From: Nocardioides malaquae
Lineage (GTDB): Bacteria; Actinomycetota; Actinomycetes; Propionibacteriales; Nocardioidaceae
Length of the DNA: 64,000 bases
Direction: 5' to 3'
Assembly (NCBI RefSeq): GCF_015070385.1
Contig: NZ_JADCSA010000001.1
Location: 310,001-374,000, forward strand
Part shown: positions 1 through 9,555 of the stretch, in pieces
Layout of the letters: each line of letters begins with the position of its first letter
Position numbering within the stretch: position 1 is the stretch's first letter
Position numbers and translations under genes: made by a program
Notes under the pieces: model-generated
What the model was told of the DNA's origin: nothing
Seen by the model: the letters and a program-made list of their open reading frames with translations, nothing else
Databases searched by the model: none

Positions 1-1533
1 ACCGAGGATGTCGGTGAGGGCCACGTAGCGGGTCTCACCGTCGACCTGGTCGGAGATCAGGCCCATCGCGATGCCGGCGACCGGAGCCTTGAGCGGCACA
101 CCAGCGGCGAGCAGGGCGAGCGTCGAGGCGCAGACCGATCCCATGGACGTGGAGCCGTTGGAACCCATGCACTCGGAGAGCTGCCGGATCGCGTAGGGGA
201 ACTCCTCGCGGCTCGGCAGCACCGGCAGCAGGGCACGGCGCGCGAGCGCACCGTGGCCGACCTCGCGACGCTTGGGCGACCCGACGCGGCCGGTCTCACC
301 GGTGGAGAACGGGGCGAAGACGTACTTGTGCATGTAGCGGCGGTGCTTCTCCGGGGAGAGCGTGTCGAGCTGCTGCTCCATCTTGAGCATGTCGAGAGTG
401 GTGACGCCCAGGATCTGGGTCTCGCCACGCTCGAAGAGCGAGGAGCCGTGGACCCGCGGGACGACGCCGACCTCGGCGTGCAGCGGCCGGATGTCGGCCA
501 GGCCGCGACCGTCGATGCGGACCTTGTCGCGCAGGACGCGCTCGCGGACCAGCTGCTTGTTCAGCGAGCGGAAGGCCGCGCCGATCTCCTTCTCGCGGCC
601 CTCGAAGTCAGCGCCGACCTTGCTGAGGAGCTCGGCCTTGATCTCGTCGAGGCGCTCCTCGCGCTCCTGCTTGCCGGCGATGGTGAGCGCCTCGGCGGTG
701 GCGTCCTTGACGGCGGCCTCGACCGCGGCGTAGGCGTCGTCCTCGTAGTCGAGGAAGATCGGGAACTCCTGGACGGGCTTCGCGGCGACGTTCGCCAGCT
801 CCACCTGAGCCTCGACCAGCTGCTTGATGAAGGGCTTGGCGGCCTCGAGACCGCTGGCCACGACCTCCTCGGTCGGCGCGGTCGCGCCACCGGAGACGAG
901 CTCGATCGTGCGCTCGGTGGCCTCGGCCTCGACCATCATGATCGCGACGTCACCGGTGTCGGTGACCCGACCGGCGACGACCATGTCGAAGACGGCGTCC
1001 TCGAGCTGGGCGTGCGTCGGGAAGGCGACCCACTGGTTCTCGACCAGGGCGACGCGGGTGGCGCCGACCGGACCGGAGAAGGGCAGGCCGGAGAGCTGCG
1101 TCGACATGGAGGCGGCGTTGATCGCCAGCACGTCGTAGGGCTGGTTGGGGTCGAGCGCCATGACGGTGATGACGACCTGGACCTCGTTGCGCAGACCCTT
1201 CTTGAAGGTCGGGCGCAGCGGGCGGTCGATCAGGCGGCAGGTGAGGATGGCGTCCTCGCCCGGGCGACCCTCGGAACGGAAGAACGAGCCGGGGATCTGA
1301 CCCACGGCGTACATGCGCTCCTCGACGTCGATCGTGAGGGGGAAGAAGTCGAAGTGGTCCTTCGGCTGCTTGCCGACGGTGGTTGCCGAGAGCAGCATCG
1401 TCTCGTCGTCCAGGTAGGCGGTGACGGAGCCAGCGGCCTGTCGGGCCAGCAGGCCGGTCTCGAACTTGACGGTGCGCTGGCCGAACTTGCCGTTGTCGAG
1501 GACGGTCTCGACGGCGGAGATGGTGGGTTCCAC
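1..1533 (-). CDS. pnp: Polyribonucleotide nucleotidyltransferase (PNPase), 3' end cut by window edge
   Basis: Phosphorolytic 3'-5' exoribonuclease of RNA turnover; in actinobacteria the enzyme also makes 3' tails. The frame is open from a GTG at 1533 to the window edge, giving about 511 residues of a family usually near 740. The missing part is the end of the second RNase PH core and the C-terminal KH and S1 domains. Visible are the first RNase PH domain, with the run [16 protein letters not shown] and [15 protein letters not shown] near residues 65-95, the helical linker, and the second core with [10 protein letters not shown] and FERGETQ. The N-terminus [14 protein letters not shown] matches actinobacterial family members. 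It lies downstream of rpsO, the usual neighbour, separated by a terminator-like hairpin and a leader hairpin. Confidence 0.96.
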   Translation of the reverse strand, partial: MEPTISAVETVLDNGKFGQRTVKFETGLLARQAAGSVTAYLDDETMLLSATTVGKQPKDHFDFFPLTIDVEERMYAVGQIPGSFFRSEGRPGEDAILTCRLIDRPLRPTFKKGLRNEVQVVITVMALDPNQPYDVLAINAASMSTQLSGLPFSGPVGATRVALVENQWVAFPTHAQLEDAVFDMVVAGRVTDTGDVAIMMVEAEATERTIELVSGGATAPTEEVVASGLEAAKPFIKQLVEAQVELANVAAKPVQEFPIFLDYEDDAYAAVEAAVKDATAEALTIAGKQEREERLDEIKAELLSKVGADFEGREKEIGAAFRSLNKQLVRERVLRDKVRIDGRGLADIRPLHAEVGVVPRVHGSSLFERGETQILGVTTLDMLKMEQQLDTLSPEKHRRYMHKYVFAPFSTGETGRVGSPKRREVGHGALARRALLPVLPSREEFPYAIRQLSECMGSNGSTSMGSVCASTLALLAAGVPLKAPVAGIAMGLISDQVDGETRYVALTDILG

Positions 1534-1574
1534 TGTGTGGGTGGGCCCTTTCTGTACGCGGAGCCCCCGCGGAT

Positions 1575-1605
1575 GACCGGTCCCCGACGGGGACGTGGGC
1601 CGGTC
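1575..1605 (-). promoter_or_regulatory. Leader hairpin of the pnp mRNA
   Basis: Nested inverted repeat in the rpsO-pnp spacer. GACCGG (1575-1580) pairs with CCGGTC (1600-1605) and encloses the small stem TCCCC/GGGGA (1581-1593). It lies about 40 nt upstream of the pnp start. In Streptomyces and E. coli a hairpin in the rpsO-pnp spacer is cut by RNase III as part of pnp autoregulation. The same role here is inference. Confidence 0.45.
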
Positions 1606-1729
1606 TTCGATCGAGGCCCGCAGCAGACGTGACGTCTCCTGAAGGCCACTACCGAGGACCGGGCCGATGCGGGGTCACTCCTGGTGGTTTGTGTGTTCAG
1701 TTGTACTGCTTGGCTCAGGATAGCCAAAA

Positions 1730-1773
1730 GCCAGGCCACAACCTACTGAGCAACGTCAGGGGCGTGGCCTGGC
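1730..1773 (-). terminator. Hairpin terminator after rpsO
   Basis: A perfect 10-bp inverted repeat, GCCAGGCCAC (1730-1739) and GTGGCCTGGC (1764-1773), with a 24-nt loop. On the minus strand it is followed by TTTTGGC. It begins 12 nt after the rpsO stop, so it probably ends or attenuates rpsO transcription before pnp. Confidence 0.7.
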
Positions 1774-1784
1774 AAGGCGAAACG

Positions 1785-2060
1785 TCAGCGGCGGAGGCCG
1801 AGACGCTCGACGATCGAGCGGTAGCGCTCGATCTCCGTCTTCTGCAGGTAGTTGAGCAGACGGCGGCGCTGGCCGACGAGCAGCAGCAGACCACGACGGC
1901 TGTGGTGGTCGTGCTTGTGCTGCTTGAGGTGCTCGGTCAGGTGCGAGATACGGTGGCTCAGCAGAGCGATCTGCACCTCGGGCGAACCGGTGTCACCCTC
2001 GGTCGTGGCGTACTCGGCGATGATCTTCTTCTTGGTCTCCGCGTCAGTTCCGATCGACAT
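1785..2060 (-). CDS. rpsO: 30S ribosomal protein S15
   Basis: Primary 16S rRNA-binding protein of the small-subunit platform. The 91-residue product has the usual length and the family helices: [19 protein letters not shown] near residues 20-38 and [19 protein letters not shown] near 51-69, which contact the 16S junction. The ATG at 2060 follows a GGGAG SD. It is the first gene of the rpsO-pnp pair; a hairpin terminator follows the stop. Confidence 0.98.
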   Translation of the reverse strand: MSIGTDAETKKKIIAEYATTEGDTGSPEVQIALLSHRISHLTEHLKQHKHDHHSRRGLLLLVGQRRRLLNYLQKTEIERYRSIVERLGLRR

Positions 2061-2168
2061 GCGGGGCTCCCTTCGGTTCGTTGCGCGGCGCGCCCGGGCC
2101 TGTTCACCGGGGCACTCTGGTTCCGCGGCCGTTGTACGGCAGGTGTTGCCCGTGTGGGCAACCGGACA

Positions 2169-2199
2169 AGACTAACCTCGCGGCCCGGGCGTCACCCAA
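2169..2199 (-). promoter_or_regulatory. Candidate rpsO promoter
   Basis: On the minus strand TTGGGT (2199-2194) and TAGTCT (2174-2169) are separated by 19 bp, upstream of rpsO. The spacing is a little long, so only the -10 is reasonably convincing. The segment just upstream contains two copies of CACCGAATCG. Confidence 0.35.
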
Positions 2200-2237
2200 T
2201 CGCCACCGAATCGACACCGAATCGCGGGAGCGTCACC

Positions 2238-3647
2238 TCACGAAGGGTCGCGCACCACGGCGACGTCGAACTCGCCGGTACGCTCCTCGCCCAGCGCCGT
2301 CAGAAGTACCCAGGCGTCCCGGCCAGCACTGATGAACGGCCACTCGCTCGTCCCCAGGCTCTCCAGCCGCACGGTGTCGTTCTCGCCGCATCCGTTGCAT
2401 CCCCGCGGGTACACCGGGGTCACGAGCACCCCCGCCTCGGCTCGCCACGCCCCTGCGGGAGCACGCGAGACGACGAGACGAGCGGCGCGCGATCGCTCCT
2501 CGTCCTCCTCCGGTGACACGGGCACCAGGACGCGCCTGCCGTCCTCGGCCACGGGAACGGTGACGGACGGTCCGTCTCGCTCCACCCGTTCCGGGTGCAG
2601 CGCCAAGGAGGCCAGAGACACCTGGTCGTCGTCGTTCCTCGTCCACCCCGGGAGCAGGACCAGCGTGGTCGTCTCGGACGGCGACGTGCGGGCCAGGCCC
2701 GCGCCGCTGTCGAGTTGTCCCTGGGGCGCCAACGCCAGCACCGACCAGCCTGACTCCACGGGCAGGCGCACGTCGAGGAGGCCAGCAGCAAGATCCGCTG
2801 CTCGGTCAGCCGTCACGGTCACCACAGCACCAGCGGCCGACCTGGGCAGCGACACCGGAGCCCCGTCGACCTCAGGCGTGAGGACGGGCAGGTCGTCACT
2901 GCGGACACGCAACCGTGCGCCGACGGGACGGAGCGCCCGCAACCGTTGGCCGGAACGGGCCGCGCCGTCGCTCCACTCCAGGTGGTCGAGCAGCACCGGG
3001 GCTCCCGGAGTCAGGAGCACGTCGTCACCGGACCGGAGCTCGGGCGGTTCCTCGAGAAGTCGGCCGCCGAGCACGGCGCGGTCGAACGCCTGCGCTGCGA
3101 CGAGGCGCGCGCCCGTCTCGGGCACCCGCACGTCGAGGGCGTACTGGATGCCGCGCTTGGCGCGCCGGGTGACGCGACGGTCGGGCGCCGCTTGGATGGC
3201 CACCACCTTGACCAGGTGCGTGCGCTTCGTGGTGGCGGTGAACCGGAACCGGTACGTCCCGCTCGCGCGCAGTCGATGGAACCCGACCTTGCCGGGAGCG
3301 ATCCGCTTGCCTCCCGGTCCGACCAGGCGCACCTGCCGGGGACCGAACCATCCGTGACGCCCCGCGGCACCCATCGGCGCCATCCGCACCAGGTCGCCGC
3401 GCCGACCCTTGAAGACGACGGCGTAGGAGCGACCCGGCACGGTGCGCACCGGGGCCTTGCCGTAGGCGCGACGGACGCGCTTGCGCTTCGGCTTCGCGGC
3501 GGGCTCCTGCACCACCCCGGCCACCGCAGCGCGGGGGGTCTGCGCGACGCTCTCGGACTGCACGGTGGCGGTCGCCGCGACCGGCGCGGAGAGGACTCCC
3601 GCGACCAGGCAACCGCCGAGCAGGAAGGAAGTGAGGCGTCGCACCAT
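2238..3647 (-). CDS. Secreted protein of unknown function, 469 aa
   Basis: I do not recognise this family. The product starts at ATG 3647 with MVRRLTSFLLGGCLVAGV, a classic Sec signal peptide ending near SAPVAATA, so it should be exported. A GAGGAG SD sits a few nt before this ATG, which favours it over an in-frame start 13 codons upstream. After a basic linker (KPKRKRVRR) the rest is beta-rich and polar without transmembrane segments. Near the C-terminus there is a CNGC motif that could form a disulfide. It stands alone between rpsO and ribF with its own -10-like element. Two or more beta-sandwich domains are plausible but not demonstrable from sequence alone. Confidence 0.8.
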   Translation of the reverse strand: MVRRLTSFLLGGCLVAGVLSAPVAATATVQSESVAQTPRAAVAGVVQEPAAKPKRKRVRRAYGKAPVRTVPGRSYAVVFKGRRGDLVRMAPMGAAGRHGWFGPRQVRLVGPGGKRIAPGKVGFHRLRASGTYRFRFTATTKRTHLVKVVAIQAAPDRRVTRRAKRGIQYALDVRVPETGARLVAAQAFDRAVLGGRLLEEPPELRSGDDVLLTPGAPVLLDHLEWSDGAARSGQRLRALRPVGARLRVRSDDLPVLTPEVDGAPVSLPRSAAGAVVTVTADRAADLAAGLLDVRLPVESGWSVLALAPQGQLDSGAGLARTSPSETTTLVLLPGWTRNDDDQVSLASLALHPERVERDGPSVTVPVAEDGRRVLVPVSPEEDEERSRAARLVVSRAPAGAWRAEAGVLVTPVYPRGCNGCGENDTVRLESLGTSEWPFISAGRDAWVLLTALGEERTGEFDVAVVRDPS

Positions 3648-3694
3648 GGGGATCTCCTCAAGGAGGGTCGCACGTTCGGCGGCCACTGGCCCGC

Positions 3695-3700
3695 ACGCTA
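3695..3700 (-). promoter_or_regulatory. -10 element for the secreted protein gene
   Basis: TAGCGT on the minus strand, about 48 nt upstream of the ATG at 3647. This would give a short leader carrying the GAGGAG SD. No convincing -35 is seen. Confidence 0.35.
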
Positions 3701-3772
3701 CTCCCGGGACGGACTCGCGCCCAGTCGTTGTCCACCGCCGCGGGCGCCCCGGGCAGGTCGGTGGCGAACCAG

Positions 3773-4792
3773 TCAGGTCGCGAGGATGACGCGAGCCCGC
3801 TCGACGTCGTCGCGCATCGTCTCGACGAGCGCCTCGACGCTGTCGAACCGCACCATGCCGCGGATCCGGTCGACGAAGGCGACCTCCACCTCGACCCCGT
3901 AGAACTCCAGGTCGTCACGGTCCAGGACGTACGACTCCACGCGTCGCTCGCGGTCCCCGGCGAAGGTGGGGTTGGTGCCCACCGAGATGGCGGCCGGGTA
4001 GCGCTGACCCGTGTCGCGACGGGTGAGCCAGCCGGCGTAGACGCCGTCAGCGGGTGCGGCCTCGTTGCCAGGGGTGGGCACGTTGGCCGTGGGATAACCG
4101 AGCTCCCGACCTCGCTGGTCACCGCGGACGACGGCCCCCCGCACCGTGAACTGTCGCCCGAGCGCCTCCGCCGCGCCGGCGACGTCTCCGGTGGCCAAGC
4201 ACTGGCGCACGTAGGTGGAGGACCAGACCTGCGGTCCGCCGTCGAGGGCCACGCCCTCCACCTCGAAGCCCCGCTCGACGCCCGCCTCGCGCAGCAGGGC
4301 GACGTCGCCTGCGGCCCGGTTGCCGAATCGGAAGTTCGCCCCGACCACGACGGCGCGGCTGCGCAGTGGCGTGGTCAGCACCCGGTCGATGAACTGCTCG
4401 GGGGTCCAGGCCGCGATCTCACGGTCGAACGGCACCACCAGCACGGCGTCGACACCGTGCTCGGCGAGCAGCGCGACCCTGGTGTCGATCGAGGTCAGCG
4501 TGGGGGGCGCGTGCTCCGGCCGCAGGACAGCGATCGGGTGCGGGTCGAAGGTGACCACGACGAGCTTCTCGACGCCCAGCTCGTCGGCCAGCGCCCGAGC
4601 CCGACGCAGGACGTGCTGGTGTCCGCGGTGGACACCGTCGAAGTTGCCGATGCTCACCACGGTCGCCCCGAGGTCCCGGGGCACTTCGTCGAACTGTCGC
4701 CACACGTGCACGCGAGAACTCTGCCACCTGTTGGCGACGGCGTGCACGCGGCCCCCGTCCGTCGGGCGGTCGGCCTCCGGTTGCCGACTCAC
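3773..4792 (-). CDS. ribF: Bifunctional riboflavin kinase / FMN adenylyltransferase
   Basis: Makes FMN from riboflavin and then FAD. The N-terminal FAD synthetase domain shows VVSIGNFDGVHRGHQ (nucleotidyltransferase HxGH-type motif) near residues 45-60 and VVVGANFRFG near 150. The C-terminal riboflavin kinase domain shows GRELGYPTAN and DGVYAGW near 240-265. The GTG at 4792 overlaps the truB stop as GTGA, suggesting translational coupling, but it gives a 27-residue extension not typical of the family. The internal GTG at 4711 (VHVWRQFDEVP) matches the usual N-terminus and may be the true start. Last gene of the nusA-infB operon. Confidence 0.95.
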   Translation of the reverse strand: MSRQPEADRPTDGGRVHAVANRWQSSRVHVWRQFDEVPRDLGATVVSIGNFDGVHRGHQHVLRRARALADELGVEKLVVVTFDPHPIAVLRPEHAPPTLTSIDTRVALLAEHGVDAVLVVPFDREIAAWTPEQFIDRVLTTPLRSRAVVVGANFRFGNRAAGDVALLREAGVERGFEVEGVALDGGPQVWSSTYVRQCLATGDVAGAAEALGRQFTVRGAVVRGDQRGRELGYPTANVPTPGNEAAPADGVYAGWLTRRDTGQRYPAAISVGTNPTFAGDRERRVESYVLDRDDLEFYGVEVEVAFVDRIRGMVRFDSVEALVETMRDDVERARVILAT

Positions 4793-5667
4793 TGGACGAA
4801 GACCGCCACCGGCTTCGCGCCACCGTCGTGGGGCTCGTAGAGCGCCAGGAAGTCGCCCTCCGGCGAGAAGACGGCCGTCAGCTCCGTCACGGCCAGGTCG
4901 AGGCGCCGGCCGAAGCGCACGGCGGCCGCGTCGTCCGCGGTGAGCTCGAGGGTGGGAAACGTCGCGCGCGCCGCCTCCTCGATCGGCACCACGTCGAGGT
5001 GCTCCTCGAGCTGCTCGAGGGTGCGCGCCCGGCGGAGGTCGAACTCGCCCACCGCCGTGCGACGCAGGGAGCTCAGGTGGCCCCCCACCCCCAGGACAGC
5101 GCCCAGGTCGCGGGCGATCGCGCGGATGTAGGTGCCGCTCGAGCAGCGCACGGTGAAGTCGACCTCGGTGGTCTCCCCCACCGCCTCGACCCGGTGCACC
5201 TCGAGGGAGTCGATCGTGACCCGACGCGGCTTCAGCACGACCTCTTCTCCGTCGCGCACCCGGGCGTACGCCCGCTTCCCGTCGACCTTGATCGCCGAGA
5301 CCGCCGTGGGCACCTGGTCGATCTCGCCCACGAAGGCCGCCAGGGCCTCGCGGACCTCGTCCGAGGACAGGTGGGTCGCCGACGTGGTCGCGGTGACCTC
5401 TCCCTCGGCGTCGTCGGTCGTCGTGGCGACACCGAGCACGGCGGTCGCCTCGTAGGTCTTGCGGGTCAGCATGAGGTGGCCCAGGAGCCGGGTGGCCCGG
5501 TTGGTGCCGAGCACCAGGACGCCGGTGGCCATGGGGTCGAGCGTGCCGGCGTGGCCGACCTTGCGGGTGCCGGCCAGACGCCGGACACGCGCGACCACCG
5601 CGTGCGAGGTGAGCCCTCCGGGCTTGTCGACGACGACGAGCCCGGAGGGGGCCGCGGAGCTGCTCAC
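4789..5667 (-). CDS. truB: tRNA pseudouridine-55 synthase
   Basis: Isomerises U55 in the T-loop of tRNAs. The catalytic-Asp motif [14 protein letters not shown] lies near residues 38-52, KTYEA near 69, and the [16 protein letters not shown] motif near 175. At 292 residues it is a normal bacterial length. The GTG start at 5667 overlaps the rbfA stop as GTGA, and the gene's own stop overlaps the possible ribF start in the same way, so rbfA-truB-ribF look translationally coupled. Confidence 0.97.
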   Translation of the reverse strand: MSSSAAPSGLVVVDKPGGLTSHAVVARVRRLAGTRKVGHAGTLDPMATGVLVLGTNRATRLLGHLMLTRKTYEATAVLGVATTTDDAEGEVTATTSATHLSSDEVREALAAFVGEIDQVPTAVSAIKVDGKRAYARVRDGEEVVLKPRRVTIDSLEVHRVEAVGETTEVDFTVRCSSGTYIRAIARDLGAVLGVGGHLSSLRRTAVGEFDLRRARTLEQLEEHLDVVPIEEAARATFPTLELTADDAAAVRFGRRLDLAVTELTAVFSPEGDFLALYEPHDGGAKPVAVFVQ

Positions 5668-6125
5668 TCCTCGACGTCCGCCTCGTCGTCGGTCAGGTCG
5701 TCGTCCTCGGGCCGAGGCTTCCGGTAGGGGTCCTCGTCGGAGGCGTAGGCGGCACCCACCCGCTGGGCCGCGACCGCCTCGTCCTGGGCCTTCGCCTTCG
5801 CCAGCACCTCGTCGAGGTGACGGGCGGTCTCCGGCAGGGCGTCGTGGATGAACTCGAGGGTGGGCACGTGGCGCGTGCCGAGCTGCTTGCCGACCTCCGA
5901 GCGGATGAGGCCCTTCGCGGACTCGAGCGCAGCAGCCGACGACTCCAGCGAGGACTCCTCACCGAACACCGTGTAGAAGATGGTGGCCTGCTGGGTGTCA
6001 CCGGTGACCCGGACGTCGGTGACGGTCACGAACCCCAGGCGGGGGTCCTTGATCCGACGCTCGAGCATCTCGGCCACGATCACGTGGATCCGGTCGGCGA
6101 TCTTGCGCACTCGGGGACTGGTCAT
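5664..6125 (-). CDS. rbfA: 30S ribosome-binding factor A
   Basis: Ribosome maturation factor that binds late 30S precursors near helix 1. It has the single KH-like fold of the family: [17 protein letters not shown] at the start, [17 protein letters not shown] near residues 27-43, and [14 protein letters not shown] near 82-95. The roughly 30-residue acidic tail is common in actinobacteria. The ATG at 6125 has an AGGAA SD. The gene is separated from infB by 70 nt holding a strong hairpin. Confidence 0.96.
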   Translation of the reverse strand: MTSPRVRKIADRIHVIVAEMLERRIKDPRLGFVTVTDVRVTGDTQQATIFYTVFGEESSLESSAAALESAKGLIRSEVGKQLGTRHVPTLEFIHDALPETARHLDEVLAKAKAQDEAVAAQRVGAAYASDEDPYRKPRPEDDDLTDDEADVEE

Positions 6126-6149
6126 GGTTCCTACTCTCGGGGCAAATGG

Positions 6150-6184
6150 GGAGTCGGCGCCAGCCTGAGGCCGGCGCCGACTCC
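6150..6184 (-). terminator. Hairpin between infB and rbfA
   Basis: Perfect 12-bp inverted repeat GGAGTCGGCGCC (6150-6161) and GGCGCCGACTCC (6173-6184) with an 11-nt loop, 11 nt after the infB stop. On the minus strand only a weak T-run (CATTTG) follows. It may be a partial terminator or a processing/stability stem between infB and rbfA. Confidence 0.6.
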
Positions 6185-6195
6185 TTCACGGGGTG

Positions 6196-9030
6196 TCAGG
6201 AGCGCGGGATCTCGCGCATCTCGAAGGACTCCACGACATCGCCGATCTTGATGTCCTGGTAGTTCTTCAGCACCATGCCGCACTCGAAGCCCTCACGGAC
6301 CTCTGCGGCGTCGTCCTTCTCGCGGCGCAGCGAGGCGAGGTCGAGGTTGTCGGCCACCACGTTCTTGTCGCGGATGACCCGGACCTTCGCGTTGCGGCGG
6401 ATGACACCGTCGATGACCATGCAACCCGCGATGTTTCCGGTCTTGGAGGAACGGAAGATCTCGCGGATCTCGGCCTGGCCGAGGGTGACTTCCTCGTACT
6501 CGGGCTTGAGCATGCCCTTGAGCGCTGCCTCGATCTCCTCGATGGCCTGGTAGATGACCGAGTAGTACCGGATCTCCACGCCTTCCTTGTCGGCCATCTG
6601 CGCCGCCTTGCCCTGCGGGCGGACGTTGAAGCCGATGATGATGGCGTCGGAGGCGGCAGCCAGGTCGACGTTGGTCTCGGTGATGGCACCGACACCGCGG
6701 TCGATGACGCGGATCGAGACCTCGTCGCCGACGTCGATCTGGGCCAGCGAGTCCTCGAGGGCCTCGACCGAGCCGGACACGTCGCCCTTGAGGATGAGGT
6801 TGAGCTCTTGGCTCTCGCCCTTCTCCATGGAGGCCATGAAGTCCTCCAGCGTGCGACGGACGCGACGCTTGGCCTGCATGGCCGCACGCTCACGGGCCTC
6901 ACGCTTCTCGGCGATCTGGCGAGCCATGCGGTCGTCCTCGACCACGATGAAGTTCTGGCCAGCACCGGGCACGGCGCTGAGACCCAGGACCATCGCGGGA
7001 CGCGACGGGTCGGCCTCCGCGATCTCGTTGCCGAACTCGTCGAGCATCGCGCGGACACGACCGTAGGCCGGACCGGCGACGATCGAGTCGCCCACTCGCA
7101 GGGTGCCGCGCTGGACCAGGATCGTGGCGACCGGACCGCGTCCACGGTCGAGGTGCGCCTCGACGACCAGACCCTGGGCGTCCTGCGTGGGGTTGGCCCG
7201 CAGGTCCAAGGACGCGTCGGCGGTGAGCACGACGGCCTCGAGCAGCTTGTCGAGGTTGAGCTCGGACTTGGCCGAGACGTCGACGAACATCGCGTCGCCG
7301 CCGTACTCCTCGGGGATCAGCCCGTACTCGGTCAGCTGACCGCGCACCTTCGTCGGGTCGGCGTCCTCCTTGTCGATCTTGTTCACCGCGACCACGATCG
7401 GCACACCGGCGGCCTTGGCGTGGTTGAGCGCCTCGACCGTCTGCGGCATGACGCCGTCGTCGGCCGCGACCACCAGGATCGCGATGTCGGTGGCCTGGGC
7501 ACCACGCGCACGCATGGCGGTGAAGGCCTCGTGACCGGGGGTGTCGATGAAGGTGATGCGACGGTCCTCGCCGTCGACCTCGGTGTGCACCTGGTAGGCA
7601 CCGATGTGCTGCGTGATGCCACCGGCCTCCTTGGCGCCGACGTTGGCGTTGCGCAGGGCGTCGAGCAGCTTGGTCTTTCCGTGGTCGACGTGACCCATGA
7701 CCGTGACGACCGGCGGGCGGACCACGAGGTCGCCCTCGTCGCCCTCGTCGGCACCGAACTCGAGGTCGAACGACTCGAGCAGCTCGCGGTCCTCGTCCTC
7801 CGGGGAGACGATCTGGACGACGTAGTTGAGCTCCTCGCCGAGCAGCTCGAACGTCTCGTCACCGACCGACTGCGTGGCGGTCACCATCTCGCCGAGCGAG
7901 AAGAGCATCTGCACCAGGGCAGCCGCGTCGACGTTGATCTTCTCGGCGAAGTCGGTCAGGGACGCGCCCCGCGCCAGGCGAACGGTCTCGCCGTTGCCCT
8001 TGCGGACGCGCACGCCGCCGATCGTCGGGGCCTCCATGGCCTCGAACTCCTGGCGACGGGCGCGCTTCGACTTGCGACCGCGACGCGACGGACCACCGGG
8101 ACGCCCGAAGGCACCCTGGGTCTGGCCGCGCTGACCGGGACGACCACCGCCGCCGGGACGGCCGGGGCCGCCACCGAAGCCGCCGGGACCGCCACCGGGA
8201 CGACCCGCGCCGGCACCGGCGCCAGCGCCGGGACGACCACCCGGACCACCCGGACGACCGCCGGGACCGGGACGACCGGGCGCACCACCGCGGGCGGGGG
8301 CGCCACCGGGACCACGGCCGAAGGCGGCCGGGGACTTGGGCATCATCGCCGGGTTGGGGCGCGGCATGCCGCCACCGGGACGGGCGCCGGGGGCGCCTCC
8401 GTCACGGGACGACGGGGGACGCGGCGGGCGGTTCTCCTCGCCGGCGCCGCTGGCCGGCGGGGCCGCGGGACGACGTCCCATGCCCTGGCTCGGCGCGAAG
8501 GGGTTGTTGCCCGGGCGCGGGGCGCCCGGCTTGCCGACCGGCCGGGGGGCCGGGGACTTGGGGACACCGCCGGGTCGCGGGGCGCCGGCCGACGGTCGGG
8601 GACCGGGGCCCGCGGGCTTCGGGGCCGCGGCAGCGGGGGCCGACGGGGCCTCCGGTGCAGCCGGCTCTGCCTGCGCAGGCGCCTCGGCGGCCGCAGGCCT
8701 GGGAGCCTTGGGGCCCGGCTTCGGCGCGACCGGAGCGGTCGACTCAGCGGCAGGCGCGGGGGCCTCGGGGGCCGCAGGCTTCGGTGCGGCGGGCCTGGGG
8801 GCCGACGGCTTGGCCGCGGTCGGCTCCGCCGGCTTCTCGGCGGCAGGAGCCGCAGCGCCTGCCTTCTTCAGCTCGTCGCCGAACTGCTTCTTGAAGCGCA
8901 TCTCGACCGGGGGCTCGACCGTCGACGATGCCGACTTGACGAACTCCCCCATCTCCTTGAGCTTCTCGAGAACGAACTTGCTCTCGACTCCGAACTCCTT
9001 GGCGAGTTCGTGGACTCGGGTCTTGGCCAC
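6196..9030 (-). CDS. infB: Translation initiation factor IF-2
   Basis: GTPase that places fMet-tRNA on the 30S subunit and promotes 50S joining. The 944-residue protein has an IF2_N domain at 1-50 and a very long Ala/Pro/Gly/Arg-rich disordered region at about 55-330. A second N-terminal subdomain follows, then the G domain from about 440: G1 GHVDHGKT, G2 [12 protein letters not shown]3 DTPGHE, G4 NKID near 548, and G5 SAK. Domains II-IV follow, with the fMet-tRNA-binding C-terminal domain. The GTG at 9030 gives the family start [13 protein letters not shown]. An AAGGAG lies about 12 nt upstream, unusually far. The leader carries three overlapping mini-ORFs. Confidence 0.98.
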   Translation of the reverse strand: MAKTRVHELAKEFGVESKFVLEKLKEMGEFVKSASSTVEPPVEMRFKKQFGDELKKAGAAAPAAEKPAEPTAAKPSAPRPAAPKPAAPEAPAPAAESTAPVAPKPGPKAPRPAAAEAPAQAEPAAPEAPSAPAAAAPKPAGPGPRPSAGAPRPGGVPKSPAPRPVGKPGAPRPGNNPFAPSQGMGRRPAAPPASGAGEENRPPRPPSSRDGGAPGARPGGGMPRPNPAMMPKSPAAFGRGPGGAPARGGAPGRPGPGGRPGGPGGRPGAGAGAGAGRPGGGPGGFGGGPGRPGGGGRPGQRGQTQGAFGRPGGPSRRGRKSKRARRQEFEAMEAPTIGGVRVRKGNGETVRLARGASLTDFAEKINVDAAALVQMLFSLGEMVTATQSVGDETFELLGEELNYVVQIVSPEDEDRELLESFDLEFGADEGDEGDLVVRPPVVTVMGHVDHGKTKLLDALRNANVGAKEAGGITQHIGAYQVHTEVDGEDRRITFIDTPGHEAFTAMRARGAQATDIAILVVAADDGVMPQTVEALNHAKAAGVPIVVAVNKIDKEDADPTKVRGQLTEYGLIPEEYGGDAMFVDVSAKSELNLDKLLEAVVLTADASLDLRANPTQDAQGLVVEAHLDRGRGPVATILVQRGTLRVGDSIVAGPAYGRVRAMLDEFGNEIAEADPSRPAMVLGLSAVPGAGQNFIVVEDDRMARQIAEKREARERAAMQAKRRVRRTLEDFMASMEKGESQELNLILKGDVSGSVEALEDSLAQIDVGDEVSIRVIDRGVGAITETNVDLAAASDAIIIGFNVRPQGKAAQMADKEGVEIRYYSVIYQAIEEIEAALKGMLKPEYEEVTLGQAEIREIFRSSKTGNIAGCMVIDGVIRRNAKVRVIRDKNVVADNLDLASLRREKDDAAEVREGFECGMVLKNYQDIKIGDVVESFEMREIPRS

Positions 9031-9077
9031 GTTAGAACGTTGCTCCTTCTGGCCCGAGTCCCGGTGGGGTCGGACCG

Positions 9078-9123
9078 TTAGTGGTGGTGCTGGCTCATCG
9101 GAAAGTACTCATCGAGTGCTCAT
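9078..9123 (-). other. Chain of three overlapping mini-ORFs in the infB leader
   Basis: Three start-to-stop reading frames follow each other, each joined by an ATGA overlap. They are MSTR (9123-9109), MSTFR (9112-9095) and MSQHHH (9098-9078). All begin ATG-AGx, and the first lies about 11 nt after a GGAG. They sit between the ylxR stop and infB, 48 nt before the infB start. Short coupled leader ORFs of this kind could regulate infB translation; whether they are translated cannot be seen from sequence. Confidence 0.4.
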
Positions 9124-9154
9124 GAGCTGCTGCTCCAGTTTCTGGTCGGTTGGT

Positions 9155-9454
9155 TCACTGATCATCGGTCCGAGCGAGGTGTTCCCCCACCAGCTCGCCG
9201 GCCAGGTGCTCGGAGACCCTCAGGGCCCGGCCGAACGCCCGGCGGCGCACGGCGAGTTCATGGCACCGGGCGGTCGGGTGCAGGTATGCCCCTCGGCCCG
9301 GAGCGGTGGCGGTGGGATCCGGCACGACGACCACACGACCGTCGGGGCCCGAACCGGCCACCACGCGCAACAACTCACTCTTCGTGGCCCGCTCACGGCA
9401 CCCGACGCATGTCCGGACAGGACCTGCGGACGGGGTGACCGTTGCGCGAACCAC
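9155..9454 (-). CDS. rnpM: YlxR/RnpM-family RNA-binding protein (DUF448)
   Basis: Small basic protein of the nusA-infB operon. YlxR, also called RnpM, is reported to bind RNase P RNA in Bacillus subtilis. The signature PVRTCVGCRERATKSELLR lies near residues 12-30 and GRGAYLHPTARC near 62-73. The 99-residue length assumes the GTG at 9454, which starts VVRATVTPS; the frame is open further upstream, but that part does not resemble the family. No strong SD is visible. Positioned between nusA and infB as in most bacteria, although a plus-strand gene intervenes on the nusA side. Confidence 0.88.
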   Translation of the reverse strand: MVRATVTPSAGPVRTCVGCRERATKSELLRVVAGSGPDGRVVVVPDPTATAPGRGAYLHPTARCHELAVRRRAFGRALRVSEHLAGELVGEHLARTDDQ

Positions 9455-9555
9455 TGGGCCAACCCTACCCCGTCGGCCCCACAGGACCGAACTGGGCCGC
9501 CGGGGCACCCGCCCGTGGCGGGACGCCCACGACCCGCAGGGGCCATGATGTGGGG

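Noticed and set aside
6193..9081. 962-residue plus-strand open frame opposite infB
   Set aside because: It is the antisense shadow of the infB G-domain and Gly/Pro region, with no family motif and extreme low complexity. High GC creates long antisense frames throughout the window.
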